NCBI RefSeq assembly: GCF_021404305.1
Contig: NZ_JABFTX010000003.1
Location: 248,001 to 312,000 of the forward strand
DNA: 64,000 bases
Reading direction: 5' to 3'
Source of the DNA: Billgrantia ethanolica
GTDB lineage: Bacteria; Pseudomonadota; Gammaproteobacteria; Pseudomonadales; Halomonadaceae
Shown here piece after piece: positions 49,808 to 60,656 of this stretch; the first letter of the stretch is position 1, and each line of letters opens with the position of its first letter. The notes beneath the pieces were generated by a model. The model was given only the letters and a program-made list of their open reading frames with translations. It did not search any database and was not told the origin of the DNA. Both the position numbers and the translations under genes were made by a program.

Positions 49808-50635
49808 ATGCTGCGCGTGGCGTCCACCCTGGTCGGCATCTATGGCCTCGTGGTGCTGATGGCCTGGTTCTTTCAGGAGCGCCTGCTCTACCTGCCCCAC
49901 GTGGGGCGCGAGCATGTCGCCACGCCGGCCGAGCGCGGCTTGGGGTGGGAGCAGGTCGAGCTGCAAACCGCCGATGGCCTGCTGCTGGATGCTTGGTGGA
50001 TCCCCGTCGAGGATGCTCGCGGCAAGCTGCTGTTCTTCCACGGCAACGCGGGCAACATCTCGCACCGCCTCGACTCGATCCAGCAGTTCCACCGCCTGGG
50101 CCTATCGGTGCTGATTCTCGACTATCGCGGCTACGGGCGTAGCGAAGGGCGCCCATCCGAAGAGGGCACGGCGCAGGATGCCAGGGCCGGCTGGCGCTGG
50201 CTGACCGAGCAGCAGGGGGCAACCGCCGATGAGATCGTGCTGTTCGGCCGCTCACTGGGAGCGGCGGTGGCGGCTGAGCTGGCGGCCTCGCTGGCGCCGC
50301 AGCCGGCGGCGGTGATTCTCGAATCGCCGTTTCGCTCGGTACCGGCATTGGGCCAACAGCTCTACCCCTTCCTGCCGGTGCGCTGGCTGGCCACGCTGGA
50401 TTATCCCACCGAGCGTCATGTCACCCGTATCGAGTCGCCGCTGCTGGTCATCCACAGCCGCGATGACGAAATCATCCCCTTTTCCGAAGGTGAAGCGGTC
50501 TACCTAGCGGCTAACGAGCCCAAGGAACTGCTCACCATTCGCGGTGGCCACAATACCGGTTTTATCGATAGTGAGCCGGATTATTCCACAGGCATCGATG
50601 CTTTTCTCGAGCATCATGCCGGTCTGTCACGCTGA
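49808..50635 (+). CDS. Alpha/beta hydrolase, membrane-anchored (BEM46/YfhR type)
   Basis: 275 residues. One N-terminal membrane helix (about 5-22) precedes an alpha/beta hydrolase: oxyanion region FFHGNAGNISHR, LDYRGYGRSEG, nucleophile GRSLGAAVA, acid in HSRDDEIIPF and catalytic His in RGGHNTGF. The start ATG 49808 lies nine bases after the previous stop, so it belongs to the same operon. Substrate unknown. Confidence 0.9.
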   Translation: MLRVASTLVGIYGLVVLMAWFFQERLLYLPHVGREHVATPAERGLGWEQVELQTADGLLLDAWWIPVEDARGKLLFFHGNAGNISHRLDSIQQFHRLGLSVLILDYRGYGRSEGRPSEEGTAQDARAGWRWLTEQQGATADEIVLFGRSLGAAVAAELAASLAPQPAAVILESPFRSVPALGQQLYPFLPVRWLATLDYPTERHVTRIESPLLVIHSRDDEIIPFSEGEAVYLAANEPKELLTIRGGHNTGFIDSEPDYSTGIDAFLEHHAGLSR

Positions 50636-50928
50636 CTCGTTGCTCTGGATCAGGAGCGCGGAAGTCGACATAAGACGAGTGTAAACAGCGGCATATATCG
50701 TCCTGCGTAACTGTAGTGACATTAAAGTAGCGTCATGAAGAGTAACGCTTCTTGTCCGCTCATTGCTCCGAGTAAGTGTCTTTTCTCTGCGCTCGGCAGT
50801 GCGGATTGACAGGCCTTCCACGGGTACTATTTTTCGAATGTCAGCCAAGCAATGAGCCTGCACCGGATTGTTGGCTCAAAGCCCGATTTGCGGGCTGGTC
50901 ATATTCTGACAAAACAGGGAGGTGGCGA
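50636..50928. other. Intergenic region before the envelope-stress cluster
   Basis: About 290 bp without a supported gene; the short open frames have no ribosome binding sites. It should carry the promoter of the three-gene cluster that follows. No clear hairpin or repeat. Confidence 0.5.
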
Positions 50929-51402
50929 ATGAGCGATACCCATAGCCGTGGGAGTTCGGACGGCCGCGCAAGCTCGCAGGCAAGCGTGAACAATGGAAGC
51001 GGTCATCCCGGCCTTGACCGTGAGGAGCTTCGTCAGCAGGCAGCAGAAGTCGGCGATGAGCTGCGCGACGCCGCCCAGCAGCAGGCGGAGAGTCTGCTCG
51101 ACCGCCAGAAGGAAGCGGCGGTCGATCAGGCCGAGAGATTCACGACAGTACTGCACAAGATGGCCGACGAGTTCGAGCGCCAGGAACAACCCTACTTTTC
51201 GGACTGTGTCAGCGAGCTGGCCAAACGTTCCGACGTCCTTACCCGCAATCTGCGCGAGCGTGACCTGGCGACCCTGATGGAGCAGGCCCGGGATTACGGC
51301 CGCCAGCACCCCGCCCTGCTGCTGGGCGGTGCGGTCGCGGCCGGCTTCGTGCTCTCGCGTTTCCTGCGTAGCTCTAGTCAGGATGACATGCGCAGCCACT
51401 AG
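50929..51402 (+). CDS. Envelope protein with helical domain and C-terminal anchor
   Basis: 157 residues from ATG 50929 (GGGAGG upstream). The middle is a long charged helix (REELRQQAAEVGDELRDAAQ and QESLLDRQKEAAVDQAER-like sequence), and a short hydrophobic stretch near 130-147 (HPALLLGGAVAAGFVLSRFL) matches the DUF883/YqjD-type membrane anchor. It is the first of three co-oriented genes that recur together in proteobacteria and are linked to envelope or osmotic stress. Confidence 0.75.
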   Translation: MSDTHSRGSSDGRASSQASVNNGSGHPGLDREELRQQAAEVGDELRDAAQQQAESLLDRQKEAAVDQAERFTTVLHKMADEFERQEQPYFSDCVSELAKRSDVLTRNLRERDLATLMEQARDYGRQHPALLLGGAVAAGFVLSRFLRSSSQDDMRSH

Positions 51403-51453
51403 TTCCCCGGGCTGCCCTCACTTCAGCCGAGTGATCAAGGGAGGCGACACCTC

Positions 51454-51909
51454 ATGGATGTGGAAAACCCCATCGATGCAAAAAATAGGGTACGCACGGA
51501 GCAGTCCTCGATTGGCGTTCTCTTCTCCAGTCTGGCGCGAGAAGTGACTGCGCTCGTGCGCAAGGAGTCCGAGCTGGCCAAGGTGGAGATGAGCGAGAAG
51601 ACCCATCAGGCGATGGGTGCCATCGCATCCATCGCCATTGCCGGGGCGGTGCTGCTATGCGGCTTTCTGGTCCTGCTGGCCGCCGCGGTGTTCGGGCTCA
51701 ATACCGTGCTTCCCCCTGAGACCACCCCGTGGCTCTCTGCGCTCATCGTGGGCGGAGTCGTGGTGGTGATCGGGCTCATCATGCTTCAGGCGGGGCGCAA
51801 GAAGCTCCAGCGTGAAAGCCTGATGCCGAACCGTACGCTGGCCAGTCTGCGGCGTGACAAGGCACTGGCTCAGCAGCACGAAGAGACGGTCAAGGAGGAG
51901 CTGAAATGA
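51454..51909 (+). CDS. Phage-holin-like membrane protein (DUF1469/YqjE type)
   Basis: 151 residues. The N-terminal amphipathic region (SLAREVTALVRKESELAKVE) and two membrane helices (about 50-75 and 88-108) are typical of the holin-X/DUF1469 family found on chromosomes. There is no lysis cassette, so a phage origin is not implied. The stop overlaps the next start (ATGA). Confidence 0.85.
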   Translation: MDVENPIDAKNRVRTEQSSIGVLFSSLAREVTALVRKESELAKVEMSEKTHQAMGAIASIAIAGAVLLCGFLVLLAAAVFGLNTVLPPETTPWLSALIVGGVVVVIGLIMLQAGRKKLQRESLMPNRTLASLRRDKALAQQHEETVKEELK

Positions 51910-52955
51910 GCCAGGACGGTCGACGCCGTGCCGACGATATCGAGAGCGAGATCCACCAGACGCGGGCGCGCCTGGATGAGACCCTTCATCAACTCGAAGC
52001 GAGACTTTGTCCCGAGCAGCTTATGAACATGACCTACGACTATCTCCGTCAAGGCGGAGCCGAGCGGATCGTCACCAGTCTGGGACACCGCCTCAAGGAG
52101 ACCCCGCTGCCGGTGATGGTGACCGGTATCGGCCTTGGCTGGCTGGTACTGGCCCAGCGCAAGTCACACGCGCATCACCACGAGGCGTTACCGCGGCAGG
52201 GCGATTACCCGGGCGCCACCTTACCGAGTGCCTCGATGGCGTCCTACCAGGACCGCAAGAGCGTCAGCGGGGCCGGCACCACCACCCTGGGACACGACCC
52301 GGCAGCGCTGGGCGCCACACCTCAGCATGGTACCGCGGCCGATGACAGCGGCAGCGGCATGACACGCAAAGCGCAGCAGATGGCCGAGAGCATGCGTGAA
52401 CGTGCCGAGCACACTGGCGGCCGGGTCAAGGAGCACATGCATCACATGAACGACCAGATGCGTGAGCGCGCCGCTCATCTCGACGAGCAGCGTCACGCGG
52501 CCATGGACGCCGCCTCGTACCGTGCGCGCGAGGCCGGTAGCCAGACCATCCACTTCGTGCAGGAGCATCCGCTGGTGGCGGGAGCCCTGGGCGTTGCCGT
52601 CGGGGCGGTGCTGGGCAGCCTGTTCGCACCGACACGGGCCGAGAACCGCCACCTGGGCGAACTACGCGACCGGGCGGTGTACCGTGCCGAAGAGACCGGT
52701 CATGAGCAGGCCGAGCGGGCCCAGGAGAAGCTGCACGAAGGCGTGGATCGGGTGAAGCAGGAGATTCGTGAGCGCGCGCAGGATGCGTTCCAGGATCGGG
52801 CAAGCCACTCCTCGAACGCAGCCAGCCACGTGGAGAACCCTTCCAGCGAAGAGCGTTTCGCCAAGGCGGGCTCGGCGGCGCAGGATAGCTCGGCCAACCG
52901 TCATGACGAAGCCGTGCAGAAGGGCGGAAGTACTCCTCCCGTCAAGGGGAGCTGA
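51906..52955 (+). CDS. DUF3618 protein with long charged helical tail
   Basis: 349 residues. The N-terminus is DUF3618 (DIESEIHQTRARLDETLHQL, about 8-75) with a short membrane stretch near 60-80. The rest is hydrophilic and rich in heptad-like charged helices (RKAQQMAESMRERAEH), with a second anchor near 215-240 (EHPLVAGALGVAVGAVLGSL). The tail is longer than usual for the family. It closes the cluster; a strong terminator follows. Confidence 0.82.
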   Translation: MSQDGRRRADDIESEIHQTRARLDETLHQLEARLCPEQLMNMTYDYLRQGGAERIVTSLGHRLKETPLPVMVTGIGLGWLVLAQRKSHAHHHEALPRQGDYPGATLPSASMASYQDRKSVSGAGTTTLGHDPAALGATPQHGTAADDSGSGMTRKAQQMAESMRERAEHTGGRVKEHMHHMNDQMRERAAHLDEQRHAAMDAASYRAREAGSQTIHFVQEHPLVAGALGVAVGAVLGSLFAPTRAENRHLGELRDRAVYRAEETGHEQAERAQEKLHEGVDRVKQEIRERAQDAFQDRASHSSNAASHVENPSSEERFAKAGSAAQDSSANRHDEAVQKGGSTPPVKGS

Positions 52956-53005
52956 AGCTCCTCCATTCTACGCAGCAGAGCAGTCAGGCAGACAGACAGT
53001 GCCTT

Positions 53006-53040
53006 GCCGCGCTACACCCAGGGGTAGCGCGGCTTTTTTT
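53006..53040 (+). terminator. Terminator of the envelope-stress cluster
   Basis: GCCGCGCTAC and GTAGCGCGGC pair in a 10-bp stem around an eight-base loop, followed by seven T residues. Confidence 0.95.
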
Positions 53041-53045
53041 CATGC

Positions 53046-53768
53046 CTAGTCGTCGATCTCGGCGTTGTGGAATACGTTCTGCACGTCGTCCAGGTCGTTG
53101 AGCGCGTCGAGCAGCTTCTCGAACATGACCACGTCGTCGCCTGAGAGGGTGGTGGTGGTCTGCGGCACGAACTGGATCTCGTCGGTCTCGAACTCCAGCT
53201 CACCGAAGGCATCGATCAGCGCCTGCTTGGCCTTGGCGTACTCGGTATGCGGGGCGAAGACGGTGATGTGGCCTTCTTCGTTCTCGATGTCGGTAACGTC
53301 GACATCGGCTTCCATCAGGGCCTCCAGCGCCGCTTCTTCGTCGTCGCTGGGGTAGGCGAGGATGGCGCAGTGATCGAACATGTGGCTGACGCTGCCCGGC
53401 GTGCCGAGCTTGCTCTTGGCCTTGTTGAAGCAGGCGCGCACGTCGCCGAAGGTGCGGTTGGGGTTGTCGGTCAGGCAATCGACGATGACCATGCAGTTGC
53501 CCGGGCCGAAGCCCTCGTAGCGGGCCGGTGAGTAATCTTCACCGCCCACGCCGCTGGCCTTGTCCAGCGCCTTCTCGATCACGTGGCTGGGCACCTGGTC
53601 CTTCTTGGCGCGTTCCATCAGCCCGCGCAGCGTCAGGTTACCGTTGGGGTCGGTGCCGCCCTGCTTGGCGCAGACGTAGATCTCGCGTCCGTACTTGCTG
53701 TACACCTTGGTCTTGGCGGCGGCCGTCTTGGCCATGGATTCCTTGCGGTTCTGAAAGGCCCTGCCCAT
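53046..53768 (-). CDS. YebC/PmpR-family protein
   Basis: 240 residues. The family runs full length: [60 protein letters not shown] and [16 protein letters not shown]. YebC proteins have been reported as transcription regulators and, more recently, as factors that help ribosomes through difficult stretches. AGGA precedes ATG 53768. Sequence details ([20 protein letters not shown]) fit the YeeN-like subgroup rather than the canonical one beside ruvC. Confidence 0.92.
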   Translation of the reverse strand: MGRAFQNRKESMAKTAAAKTKVYSKYGREIYVCAKQGGTDPNGNLTLRGLMERAKKDQVPSHVIEKALDKASGVGGEDYSPARYEGFGPGNCMVIVDCLTDNPNRTFGDVRACFNKAKSKLGTPGSVSHMFDHCAILAYPSDDEEAALEALMEADVDVTDIENEEGHITVFAPHTEYAKAKQALIDAFGELEFETDEIQFVPQTTTTLSGDDVVMFEKLLDALNDLDDVQNVFHNAEIDD

Positions 53769-53911
53769 AGCGTTATCCTGTCGAATCGGGTACGAGGCTG
53801 GATTTTACGAAACCGGCCCGGCAGGGAACAGCCCTATTTGGCCTTCGTGGCTCGGGTGTGATGCGGATCATGTCTACACTGTCGGCATTGCACCTTGGCG
53901 GAGGCGTCTCC

Positions 53912-55102
53912 ATGGACCATCTTCAGTACCGTCATGCCCTGGCTGCACAGCGCGAGGCCAGCGAACTGGCCTTTGCCGACAGCGAGTTCGAGGCCCGGCT
54001 GACCCGTGTGCGCAACGCCATGGGCGAGGCCGGTCTGGATGCGCTGCTGCTGACGGATCCGGCCGACATCTACTACCTGACCGGCTACAACACCTTCGAG
54101 GTGTCGGTGCACGCCTGCCTCGTCTGTTCGCCCGAGCGGCTGACGCTGCAGGTGCCCTCCATCGAGACCGGACCGGCGGTGGTTACCGCGCAGGTCGACG
54201 AACTGCTGGGCTACCGCTGGGAGGGCATCGGCGAGGTGATCGAACCGCTGGTCGACACCCTGGCGCCGTTTCGCGCCATTGGCCTGGACCTTTACGGTGC
54301 AGGGCTGCGACACGGCGTGCTGCGTGAACTCCAGGCGCGGCTGGGCGCCGAGAGTTTCCGCGACGACGGCGGTGAGCTGCTCGACCGCATTCGTATCGTC
54401 AAGAGCGAAGCGGAGCTCGGCTGCCTGCGTGAAAGCGCTCGGATCACCTCGCTGGGGCTGAAGGCGGCTGCCCGGGTCGCCGCCGTCGGCATGTTGGATG
54501 GCGACGTGGCGGCCGAAGGCGCACGCGCCATGCTGGCCGGCGGCAGCGAGTTCATGAGCATGCAGCCCATCGTCACCGTCGGGCCTCGCAGCAGCGTGAT
54601 TCACCTGAACCATCAGCGCCATCGCATCGCCCCCGGCGAGCCGGTCTTCATGGAGTTCGGTGCTGCCTACCGGCGCTATACCGCGCCGATGATGAAGACG
54701 CTCGTGGCGGGCACGCCAAGTCAGGAGATGCTGATGACGGCGGAGCTCTGTCGCGACCTGTTCGAGGCGCTCAAGGTGAAGATGCGCCCCGGCAATACGT
54801 TCGACGATGCCGCGCGGGCCGCCGCGGAGGTGCTGACGCCTCATGCCGAACGGATCTTCTTCTCGGGAGTTTTCGGCTACGCCGTGGGGGCGCAGTTTCC
54901 ACCCAGTTGGGTGGAGGGCAGCGGCTTTATTGCGCGCGGCCAGCAGCGCGTGTTCGAGGCCGACATGGTCTTCCATCTGCCGCTGTGCCTACGCATACCC
55001 GGCCAGTGGGGCATCGGCCTCAGCGATACCGTTCGCGTCACGCCGCAGGGTGCCGAGCCCTTGACCGACAACGACTGGCAGCTCGAGAGCGTCGTGCTCT
55101 GA
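53912..55102 (+). CDS. Creatinase-like M24-family hydrolase lacking metal ligands
   Basis: 396 residues from ATG 53912 (GGAGG seven bases upstream). An N-terminal creatinase domain (LDALLLTDPADIYYLTGYNT) and a pita-bread C-terminal domain are present. The five metal ligands of aminopeptidase P are all replaced: MEFG for IDAG, YTAPMMKT for the GDxTRT segment, GYAVG for GHxxG, and neither late Glu is kept. This resembles metal-free creatinase and ectoine hydrolase (DoeA). Ectoine hydrolase is attractive in a halophile, but no doeB, doeX or asnC-type gene is next to it, so the substrate is open. Confidence 0.8.
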   Translation: MDHLQYRHALAAQREASELAFADSEFEARLTRVRNAMGEAGLDALLLTDPADIYYLTGYNTFEVSVHACLVCSPERLTLQVPSIETGPAVVTAQVDELLGYRWEGIGEVIEPLVDTLAPFRAIGLDLYGAGLRHGVLRELQARLGAESFRDDGGELLDRIRIVKSEAELGCLRESARITSLGLKAAARVAAVGMLDGDVAAEGARAMLAGGSEFMSMQPIVTVGPRSSVIHLNHQRHRIAPGEPVFMEFGAAYRRYTAPMMKTLVAGTPSQEMLMTAELCRDLFEALKVKMRPGNTFDDAARAAAEVLTPHAERIFFSGVFGYAVGAQFPPSWVEGSGFIARGQQRVFEADMVFHLPLCLRIPGQWGIGLSDTVRVTPQGAEPLTDNDWQLESVVL

Positions 55103-55205
55103 ACGGGAGAGGCGCCGTACGAGCGCTATACTCAGAGAGGCTCACGGCACGCCAGTTGCTCGGCGCTGCGCCGGTGAACGCCTCAACCGAGTGGAGGAGG
55201 ACGCC

Positions 55206-55427
55206 ATGACTCAGACCGTAACGGCGACCTATCATGACCTGATGAGGGCAGCGAACGCCTACGACGAGTTGATTGCGGAGGGCTTCCCGCGTGAGAAGCT
55301 CTATTTCGACAAGGAGGCCAGCCAGATCAAGGTGATCGTGCCGGACGACTCCAAGCCCGAAGCGGAAAAGATTCTCAGCCGCCATCAGCCGGACGACCTC
55401 TGGGCCCGCCCCTACGAGACCCATTGA
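55206..55427 (+). CDS. Small protein of unknown function
   Basis: 73 residues from ATG 55206, with GGAGGAGG upstream. The text (TYHDLMRAANAYDELIAEGF, PREKLYFDKEASQIKVIVPD) suggests a compact alpha/beta fold reminiscent of flavour YflT/GS17M-like stress proteins that begin with a similar domain, but that is only a resemblance. It is followed by the convergent GST gene. Confidence 0.65.
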   Translation: MTQTVTATYHDLMRAANAYDELIAEGFPREKLYFDKEASQIKVIVPDDSKPEAEKILSRHQPDDLWARPYETH

Positions 55428-55465
55428 ACTCTGGTGCTGGGTGCACCGGGCCAGCCAGGCGACCC

Positions 55466-56089
55466 TCAGCGGAGGGCCTGGTCCTTGGCTTGGTCATCCA
55501 ACTCGCTGGCCCGACGATACGCGGGGCGGCTGCTGACACGCGCCCAGTAGTCGGAAAAGGCAGGGCAGGGGCCCAGGCCACCGTATTTCAGCCCCCAGCC
55601 GATATGCGCGCCGAGGTAGACGTCAGCAGCGGTGAACTGGGGGCCGGCGATGTATTCGTGTGCGCTGATGGCGATCTCCAGCGTATCCAGCACGGCTTCG
55701 ATACTGCCGTAGCCGACCCGGCCCTGCTGGTCGACGTTGGGCTCCATGCCCAGGTCGCGATCCGTCATGGCGGCTTCGAGCGGGCCGGCAGAGAAGAACA
55801 GCCAGCGGTAATAGGGGCCGCGCTCCGCCAGTGGCGGTGCCAGGCCCGCTTCCGGGAAAGCATCGGCCAGGTAGGCGCAGATGGCGGCGCACTCGGTGAC
55901 GATCGTCTCGCCGTGACGTATGGTCGGCACCTTGCCCATGGGATTGATGGCCAGAAAGGCGGGCGACTTCATGGCAGGGCCGAATTCCACCACTTCCGTA
56001 CGATAAGGCGCACCGATCTCTTCGAGCATCCAGCGAACGATGCGCCCCCGCGACACGGGGTTGGTATAGAGAATAAGGGAATCTGGCAT
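55466..56089 (-). CDS. Glutathione S-transferase
   Basis: 207 residues. The thioredoxin-like domain starts LILYTNPVSRGRIVRWMLEE and includes NPMGKVPTIRHGETIVTECA; the helical domain has FTAADVYLGAHIGWGL. A Ser or Tyr near residue 9-14 would activate glutathione. It lies 75 bp downstream of soxR on the same strand, so it may be co-transcribed with that redox sensor. Confidence 0.92.
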   Translation of the reverse strand: MPDSLILYTNPVSRGRIVRWMLEEIGAPYRTEVVEFGPAMKSPAFLAINPMGKVPTIRHGETIVTECAAICAYLADAFPEAGLAPPLAERGPYYRWLFFSAGPLEAAMTDRDLGMEPNVDQQGRVGYGSIEAVLDTLEIAISAHEYIAGPQFTAADVYLGAHIGWGLKYGGLGPCPAFSDYWARVSSRPAYRRASELDDQAKDQALR

Positions 56090-56163
56090 GACAGCGCTCT
56101 CCTTGGGCTCTCCCCAAGATAGCAGTTAGTCGAGTTGATGTAATCGGACTGTTAAACGCAAGC

Positions 56164-56679
56164 TCAGGCGGGGTCGAGCAGGCGCGGCCCGGCGCCCTCC
56201 TCGGCCAGTTCGTCCTCGGGATTGCGCAGCGGACACTCATCCATCGACAGGCAGCCGCAGCCGATGCAGTGGTCGAGCTGGTCGCGCAGTTGGGTGAGAC
56301 GCACGATCCTGTCGTCGAGCGCCTGACGCCAGCTCGCCGAGAGCCTCTGCCAGTCGGCGGCAGTCGGCGCGTGGGATTCCGGCAGTGCCTCGAAGGCGGC
56401 GCGAATTTCGCCCAGGGTGATGCCGGTGCGCTGAGCGACCTTGATGATCGCCACGCGGCGCAATACGTCGCGCGAGAAGCGTCGCTGGTTGCCGGCGTTG
56501 CGTCGACTCCTGATCAACCCCTTGGCTTCGTAGAAGTGAATGGCGGAGACGGCCAGCCCGCTGCGCCGAGCGACCTCTCCCACGCTGAGTTCGCGGTGCA
56601 GCAGCGCGGCACCCTTGCGCTTGCCTGAAGGCTTTCGGGCAGGTGTGCTCGAAACATCGTAGGGGGTGGAGTCGGTCAT
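56164..56679 (-). CDS. soxR: Redox-sensitive transcriptional activator SoxR
   Basis: 171 residues, MerR family. The winged helix is [20 protein letters not shown] with FYEAKGLI, followed by the dimerisation helix and the 2Fe-2S site [12 protein letters not shown] (C-x2-C-x-C-x5-C). Oxidation of the cluster by redox-cycling compounds switches target promoters on. The N-terminal extension of about 25 residues is longer than in E. coli. The divergent ABC transporter has a SoxR-type box, so it is the likely target. Confidence 0.96.
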   Translation of the reverse strand: MTDSTPYDVSSTPARKPSGKRKGAALLHRELSVGEVARRSGLAVSAIHFYEAKGLIRSRRNAGNQRRFSRDVLRRVAIIKVAQRTGITLGEIRAAFEALPESHAPTAADWQRLSASWRQALDDRIVRLTQLRDQLDHCIGCGCLSMDECPLRNPEDELAEEGAGPRLLDPA

Positions 56680-56835
56680 CGTTGCTGTGCCTCGTCAGTT
56701 AATTCTTTTTAAAATAATTTATCAGTTTCATTGATATAAACGATCATGAAGTTTGATTGTGCATTCTTCCGCAATGCTCGTATGGTTTTCGCTTCCTTTT
56801 TCGCCGTGTTGTTCCATGAAGAGTTCATGAACCTC

Positions 56836-56866
56836 TTGACCTCAATTTAAGTTTAGGTTTTAGCCT
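56836..56866 (+). promoter_or_regulatory. SoxR-controlled promoter of the ABC exporter
   Basis: CCTCAATTTAAGTTTAGG (56840-56857) matches the 18-bp SoxR dyad CCTCAAGTTAACTTGAGG at 15 of 18 positions. It lies between a -35 TTGACC (56836-56841) and a -10-like TAGCCT (56861-56866) with the 19-bp spacer that SoxR promoters need. Confidence 0.8.
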
Positions 56867-56936
56867 GCTTCCTGTCATTGGATAAAACCCTGCTTGATGC
56901 CAAGTTTTCTTAAGTATTCTTGACGATGGAGTTGTC

Positions 56937-58820
<1,884 letters not shown>

Positions 58821-58859
58821 GTCGGGCACAACCCATAGGCAACGAAGGAGGGGGTGAAC

Positions 58860-59276
58860 ATGCAAGGCGTGGAACGAGAAGTCATCAACCCGCGGGGCGT
58901 GCCCAATACCCTGCAGTACGGCTTCAGCCAGGCGGTGATGGTCAAGGGCGGCTACCGTGTGCATCTCTCGGGGCAGGTGGGGGTGGATGCCCACGAGTGC
59001 CTGGTCGGCCCCGACCTGGAGGGGCAGACCTTTGCCGCGTTGGACAACATCGAGGCGATTCTCGGCACGCTGGGCGGCGACCTGTCCCACGTGGTGATGC
59101 TGCGCATCTATATCGCCGAGCCCGCCCGCTACGACCAGGAAGGGGTGGTGGAGGCACTGCGCTCGCGCTTTCCCAAGTCGCCACCGGCCTCTTCCTGGGT
59201 GATCGTCAGCGGCCTTTCCGAACCGGAATGGCTGATCGAGATAGAAGCCGAGGCGGTGCTGCCCGAGCTGCCCTGA
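58860..59276 (+). CDS. RidA-family protein
   Basis: 138 residues. The YjgF/RidA pattern is GYRVHLSGQVGVDAHECLVG, the inter-subunit region AALDNIEAILGTLGGDLSHV and IEIEAEAVLPELP at the end. The catalytic Arg of RidA (usually in a C-terminal RxxV) is not obvious, so it may belong to another Rid subgroup. RidA proteins hydrolyse reactive enamines. AAGGAGG lies eight bases before ATG 58860; co-transcription with the ABC gene would bring it under SoxR. Confidence 0.85.
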   Translation: MQGVEREVINPRGVPNTLQYGFSQAVMVKGGYRVHLSGQVGVDAHECLVGPDLEGQTFAALDNIEAILGTLGGDLSHVVMLRIYIAEPARYDQEGVVEALRSRFPKSPPASSWVIVSGLSEPEWLIEIEAEAVLPELP

Positions 59277-59298
59277 AGCCTCTGTCAGAAGCCAGACA

Positions 59299-60273
59299 CT
59301 ATGCCAGCGCCTGTTCCACTTCCGCCGGTGCGGCGTGGGCAGGCGGCTGCCAGGTATCTCCGGCGGGCTCCATGGTGATGCGCATGCGCTCGACCACGAA
59401 GTCGACGAAGGTGCGCACCTTGGGCGAGACCAGGCTGCCGCCGGGGAAGACGGCGTTGAGCTCGACCTCGGGGCCTTCCCAGCCTTCGAGAATACGCCGC
59501 GGGCGGCGTGCTTCGGGGCTCATGCAGGTGACGAACTCGTTGGCCAGCATGATGCCCTGACCGTTCTCGAGCATGCCGCGCAGGGCGAAGGGGTCGTTAG
59601 CGATGGCGATGGGGTCGACTTCCACCTCCACGGCTTGCTGGCTCTCGCTGTGGTGCAGTTGCCAGACGTAGCGCTGGCCGCGCTGCTCCATGGCCTTGGC
59701 CAGCACGAGGTGGGCGGCCAGTTCCGCCGGCTCGCGCGGTTCGCCGTGCCGGGCCAGGTAGGCCTCGCTGGTATAAACGTAGGAGCGAAAGCGGGCCAAG
59801 GGACGTGCCACCAGGCTGGAGTCGGGCAGGGAACCGACCCGTAGCGCGACGTCGATCTGGTTGGCGACCAGATCCAGGCGCTCGTTGGAGAGCACCAGCT
59901 CGATGCGCACCTGGGGGTAGAGCTGATGGAAGTCGCGCACCAGGATCGAGGTGAACTCGGTGCACATGGTGAAGGGCGCGGTGACCCTGAGCCAGCCACG
60001 GGGGCTCTCTTCGAGATGGTGCACCGCCTTTTCCGCCTCGCCCAGGTCGCGGGCGATGCGGTTGCAGTAATCGAAGTAGATGGCACCCGCCTCGGTCAGG
60101 CTCAGGTTGCGGGTGGTGCGGTGCAGCAGCCGCGCGCCGAGGCGCCGCTCCAGGTCCTGCACCTTGCGACTCACCGTGGTCTTGCCGAGGCGAAGCTGTT
60201 TGGCGGCGGCGCTGAAGCTGCCCTGTTCCACGACCTTGGCAAAGATCAGGGCGTCGTTGAGGTCTTGCAGCAT
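59299..60273 (-). CDS. LysR-family transcriptional regulator
   Basis: 324 residues. The helix-turn-helix is VVEQGSFSAAAKQLRLGKTT with VSRKVQDLERRLGARLLHRT, and the effector domain follows from about residue 90. Its layout near residue 90-300 fits the large CrgA/AaeR-like group. It is divergent from the RND pump operon 384 bp away, which it probably controls, in the manner of MexT-type regulators of RND pumps. Confidence 0.93.
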   Translation of the reverse strand: MLQDLNDALIFAKVVEQGSFSAAAKQLRLGKTTVSRKVQDLERRLGARLLHRTTRNLSLTEAGAIYFDYCNRIARDLGEAEKAVHHLEESPRGWLRVTAPFTMCTEFTSILVRDFHQLYPQVRIELVLSNERLDLVANQIDVALRVGSLPDSSLVARPLARFRSYVYTSEAYLARHGEPREPAELAAHLVLAKAMEQRGQRYVWQLHHSESQQAVEVEVDPIAIANDPFALRGMLENGQGIMLANEFVTCMSPEARRPRRILEGWEGPEVELNAVFPGGSLVSPKVRTFVDFVVERMRITMEPAGDTWQPPAHAAPAEVEQALA

Positions 60274-60348
60274 GGTCGTATTCCTGTGCCGTGCGCAGTG
60301 CCTGGGGAGCGGTGCCAGGAGAACCCCGTTTCAGGGTAAGCACCGTGT

Positions 60349-60419
60349 CAGGGGAAATACTGCAGAGGGCAAGAACGGTTGCACGGAGACTGTCCCGCCA
60401 AAGGGACAGTATTTCCCTG
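60349..60419. promoter_or_regulatory. Nested inverted repeats between the LysR and RND genes
   Basis: CAGGGGAAATACTG (60349-60362) pairs with CAGTATTTCCCTG (60407-60419) apart from one base. Within it, CTGTCCC (60390-60396) and GGGACAG (60403-60409) form a hairpin. The region lies between the divergent starts and is a candidate site for the LysR protein. Confidence 0.45.
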
Positions 60420-60560
60420 CTGGCCCGACTAATCAAGTGCCCGGTAACACTATAAGGTGGCGGTCTGCGAAGTTTGCCGTCGATTAATCACGCCGCCGAA
60501 CGACATTAATAAGTTAGAAAGGATAGAGGCAATCAACTCGCGGCCAAGAACGAGCTGCCG

Positions 60561-60588
60561 AGAACTAGCGGCAAAGAACTAGCGGCAA
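60561..60588. repeat. 14-bp tandem duplication in the RND leader
   Basis: AGAACTAGCGGCAA is repeated exactly at 60561-60574 and 60575-60588, and a degenerate third copy precedes it. It lies about 70-95 bp before the pump operon start, so copy number could alter promoter or leader spacing. Confidence 0.85.
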
Positions 60589-60656
60589 AGAAAAGAAGCC
60601 AGGCTGAGTAACCAGCAAGGCGAACTTCGCGTTGGTCAATGGGAGAGGGAATATCA

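Noticed and set aside
51454..51909. Prophage remnant suggested by the holin-like protein
   Set aside because: The family is a common chromosomal envelope protein and there are no endolysin, structural or integrase genes nearby.
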